From positions 1 to 64,000 of the forward strand of contig CALWUF010000015.1 in assembly GCA_944384655.1 (NCBI GenBank): DNA of 64,000 bases, written 5' to 3'. The first letter of the stretch is position 1, and each line of letters starts with the position of its first letter. The position numbers and the translations under genes are program-made. The notes beneath the pieces are model-generated. The model did no database searches, was not told the origin of the DNA, and was given only the letters and a program-made list of their open reading frames with translations. Positions 61,708 through 64,000 of this stretch are shown here, piece by piece. Origin of the DNA: an uncultured Butyricicoccus sp. Lineage in GTDB: Bacteria > Bacillota > Clostridia > Oscillospirales > Butyricicoccaceae.

Positions 61708-61736
61708 TTGCAGGATGCACGAGGATGCGGTATCAT
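61708..61736 (+). promoter_or_regulatory. Promoter of selD-yedF-yqeB
   Basis: TTGCAG at 61708-61713 and TATCAT at 61731-61736, spacer 17 bp. Confidence 0.5.
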
Positions 61737-61783
61737 AAGAATAAAATACTGCAATATCGTGATTCTATTCAAAGGAGAACGCA

Positions 61784-62815
61784 ATGAAAGAAATCAACAG
61801 GATGTTTTGCAAAGGCGGCGGCTGTACAGCGAAGTTGGGACCTGCCGTACTCGAACGCGTATTGTCCCAATTGCCCCGACCGGCGGATGAACAACTATTG
61901 GTCGGGTGTGAGTCGTCAGATGATGCCGCAGTGTATCGGTTGACCGATGATATTGCCGTTGTGCAGACATTGGATTTTTTTCCGCCGATGCTGGAAGATC
62001 CCTATCTGTTCGGGCAGATTGCAGCAGCCAATGCGCTCAGTGATATTTGGGCAATGGGCGGTACCGCAAAAACTGCGCTCAACATTGTGTGTTTCCCGCA
62101 GAACATGAATCTGAATATTTTAGGTGCGATCATGGCAGGCGGCAGTGAGAAAGTATGCGAGGCGGGAGCAAGTCTGGTCGGTGGACATTCCATTGCGGAT
62201 AGCGACGTCAAATATGGGCTGTCAGTCATGGGTACCGTACATCCGGATAAAATCCGCATGAATCATACATGCCGCATCGGTGACTGCCTGATTTTGACCA
62301 AACCGTTGGGCGTCGGTTTGATTATGACGGCAAACCGCGTCGGACAGGCAAAACAGGCGTGGTTTGATGCGGCAGTACAGTGTATGACAACGCTCAACCG
62401 TTGGGCATGTGAGGCGTCGATGCCTTATGAAGTACATGCCTGTACGGATGTCACAGGGTTCGGCTTACTGGGACATCTTCATGAGATGATACAACCCACC
62501 TATTCGGTGGTGGTGCGCGCTGATGGCATTCCGATATTGGATGGTGCGCGGCAATGTGCAGAGGAATTTTTGCTGACTGCTGCAGCGCAGCGCACGCGCA
62601 ATTTTCTCAAGGGAAAGGTACGGTTTGCGGTTGACGATTTTGCCCTGGAGGAAGTATTGTTTGACCCGCAGACCTCTGGCGGACTGCTCATGAGTGTGCC
62701 GGAGAAACAGGCGCAGGCATTGCTGGCAGATATCCGTGCGCTGGGCTTACCCTGTGGTATGATTGGAACGGTTGTGCCACGTCTGGATTGTGATATCATT
62801 GTCGTTTCATGTTGA
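61784..62815 (+). CDS. selD: Selenide, water dikinase (selenophosphate synthetase)
   Basis: Protein of 343 residues, full length. It makes selenophosphate from selenide and ATP. The active-site loop [10 protein letters not shown] has Cys at the catalytic position (in many Clostridia this is selenocysteine; here it is TGT) and the conserved Lys. ESSDDAAVY and TLDFFPP (metal/ATP) and the [13 protein letters not shown] block are present. GGAG precedes the ATG. It is followed by yedF and yqeB, so selenium here serves labile-selenium enzymes. Confidence 0.95.
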   Translation: MKEINRMFCKGGGCTAKLGPAVLERVLSQLPRPADEQLLVGCESSDDAAVYRLTDDIAVVQTLDFFPPMLEDPYLFGQIAAANALSDIWAMGGTAKTALNIVCFPQNMNLNILGAIMAGGSEKVCEAGASLVGGHSIADSDVKYGLSVMGTVHPDKIRMNHTCRIGDCLILTKPLGVGLIMTANRVGQAKQAWFDAAVQCMTTLNRWACEASMPYEVHACTDVTGFGLLGHLHEMIQPTYSVVVRADGIPILDGARQCAEEFLLTAAAQRTRNFLKGKVRFAVDDFALEEVLFDPQTSGGLLMSVPEKQAQALLADIRALGLPCGMIGTVVPRLDCDIIVVSC

Positions 62816-62863
62816 CAGCTTGTAAAAATAGATATAGTTGAAATAGAAAAGGAGAGTACTGGG

Positions 62864-63469
62864 ATGATAACGGTAGATGCAAAGGGTATGGCGTGCCCGC
62901 TTCCGGTTGTAGAGGCAAAAAAAGCGATGGCGCAGGCGACAAAAGGGGAGACGATCCGTGTTCTGGTAGACAATGAAATTGCTGTGCAAAATCTGACAAA
63001 AATGGCACAGCAGAAGAATTGTGCCGTATCTGACAGCGCAACAGATGACGGGAACTATTCTGTTGAAATCACACTGGGCGAACAGACTACAGTCCGGGCA
63101 GAGGAACCGGCAACCTGCCTGCCTGTGCCGTCCGGAAAAACGGTGGTTGTGTTGTCTTCCGACACGATGGGCGGTGGAAGCGACGAGTTGGGCGCTGCGC
63201 TCATGAAGGGTTTTGTCTTTGCATTGACGCAGATGGATACCGTACCGGATACGGTTTTGATGTACAATGGCGGCGCAAAACTGTCCAGTGAAATACCGGA
63301 GACCATTGCAGACCTGAAAAAACTGGAAGAAGCAGGCTGTGAGGTGTTGACCTGCGGCACATGCCTGAATTTTTATGGTCTGACCGATCAACTGGCAGTT
63401 GGCAGCGTGACCAATATGTATGTCATCTGTGAGACCATGAGCCAGGCAGGAAAGGTGATTCGTCCGTGA
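62864..63469 (+). CDS. yedF: Sulfurtransferase-like selenium metabolism protein YedF
   Basis: Protein of 201 residues: an N-terminal TusA/SirA-like domain with GMACPLPVVEAKKAM (Cys11) and a C-terminal DsrE/F-like domain carrying the cysteine motif EVLTCGTCLNFYG. YedF regularly accompanies SelD and selenium-dependent molybdenum hydroxylase genes. It may carry selenium or sulfur; the biochemical role is unproven. AAAGGAGAG precedes the ATG. Its stop overlaps yqeB by 4 bp. Confidence 0.93.
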   Translation: MITVDAKGMACPLPVVEAKKAMAQATKGETIRVLVDNEIAVQNLTKMAQQKNCAVSDSATDDGNYSVEITLGEQTTVRAEEPATCLPVPSGKTVVVLSSDTMGGGSDELGAALMKGFVFALTQMDTVPDTVLMYNGGAKLSSEIPETIADLKKLEEAGCEVLTCGTCLNFYGLTDQLAVGSVTNMYVICETMSQAGKVIRP

Positions 63470-64000
63470 GCCGATTGGTTGTTGTGCGCGGCGCGGGCGA
63501 TCTGGCCAGCGGTGTGTTGGCACATTTACATCGCTGTGGATTTGCTGTACTTGCATTGGAGTGCCATCAACCTGCCGCAATCCGACGGCTTGCGGCATTT
63601 TGTGAGGCGGTTTATGACGGCACGCAGATCGTTGAGGGCATTACCTGTCGCCGTATCGATACCCCGGCGCAGGCGTGGGAAGTGATTGCACGCGGTGAAA
63701 TCCCATTGCTTGTGGACGAACAGGCGGAATGCCTTACAGAACTTCAACCAACAGCAGTGGTGGATGCTATCATAGCCAAGCGGAATTGTGGCACACATGC
63801 AGATATGGCATCGATTGTCGTAGCGCTCGGTCCAGGGTTTACCGCGCCGGATGATTGCCATGCAGTCATTGAGACCATTCGTGGGCATCATTTGGGACGT
63901 CCGATTTACAATGGACAGGCTTTGCCGAATACCGGTGTTCCCGGTCTCATCAAAGGATTTGGTGCACAGCGCGTCATGCATTCACCTGCGGCGGGTATTT
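63466..64000 (+). CDS. yqeB: EF2563-family selenium-dependent molybdenum hydroxylase system protein YqeB (partial)
   Basis: Open for 178 codons from a GTG at 63466 to the window end; the C-terminus lies outside. Motifs VRGAGDLASGV, AKRNCGT, and APDDCHAVIETIRGHHLGRP match the EF2563 (YqeB) family, a XdhC-related accessory factor for selenium-dependent molybdenum hydroxylases. It overlaps the yedF stop (GTGA). Together with selD and yedF it predicts xdh-like hydroxylase genes just to the right. Confidence 0.92.
   Translation, partial: MSRLVVVRGAGDLASGVLAHLHRCGFAVLALECHQPAAIRRLAAFCEAVYDGTQIVEGITCRRIDTPAQAWEVIARGEIPLLVDEQAECLTELQPTAVVDAIIAKRNCGTHADMASIVVALGPGFTAPDDCHAVIETIRGHHLGRPIYNGQALPNTGVPGLIKGFGAQRVMHSPAAGI

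Noticed and set aside
61784-61850. Selenocysteine codon in selD
   Set aside because: The catalytic codon is TGT, and no in-frame TGA interrupts the gene.

Overview
This 64 kb window is chromosomal DNA of a Firmicute of class Clostridia, probably an Oscillospiraceae/Butyricicoccus-like gut anaerobe. That placement is inferred from the DUF177-rpmF pair, HprK, PyrR attenuation, LL-diaminopimelate aminotransferase, glutamine synthetase III, a group-B-like [FeFe] hydrogenase, PerR/rubrerythrin, a YlmC/YmxH protein, ANTAR control and a selenium-molybdenum hydroxylase module. Genes are dense, most lie in short operons, and nearly all start after a clear Shine-Dalgarno.

Layout. 0.2-6 kb: yceD-rpmF, der-plsY-gpsA, rpmB (-), hprK and tRNA-Gly(CCC) (-). 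6.2-13.3 kb: a TetR regulator, a small membrane protein (-), then pyrR-pyrF-carA-carB behind a PyrR attenuator. 13.4-18.7 kb: a TtcA-like enzyme, an AT-rich PadR/DUF2812 pair, rplM-rpsI, then an AT-rich accessory patch with a decayed gene fragment and a MarR/MATE cassette. 19-27 kb: an S1-domain protein, DUF951, a uridine phosphorylase, an LtaS-like enzyme and a dapF-pyrG-dapL operon on the minus strand.

27-39 kb is a nitrogen-assimilation island. On the minus strand it has a five-gene split glutamate synthase, glnA (GSI) and an ANTAR antiterminator protein. Divergent on the plus strand are glnN (GSIII) and an AmtB-PII fusion. Three leaders here (glt operon, glnN, amt) carry the same element: a hairpin with hexaloop AAMGGC closed by a C-G pair, whose loop and 3' arm form the 5' arm of an intrinsic terminator. 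This fits ANTAR antitermination and is the main finding of the window.

39-55.5 kb: ApbE/NusG-II/Gx-transporter genes, an Asn/Asp-rich lipoprotein, threonine deaminase, an orphan fumarase beta subunit with a HAD phosphatase, a monomeric hydrogenase, an envelope operon (amidase, M23 peptidase, polysaccharide deacetylase, YmxH), rpsB-tsf, an aldolase, a LysR regulator, a two-domain PPK2 and perR-rubrerythrin. 55.6-64 kb: copA-csoR behind a CsoR-type operator, phosphofructokinase with a charged tail, a flavodoxin-like protein and a nitrilase, then selD-yedF-yqeB, the last cut by the window end. No rRNA, CRISPR array or intact insertion sequence was seen.
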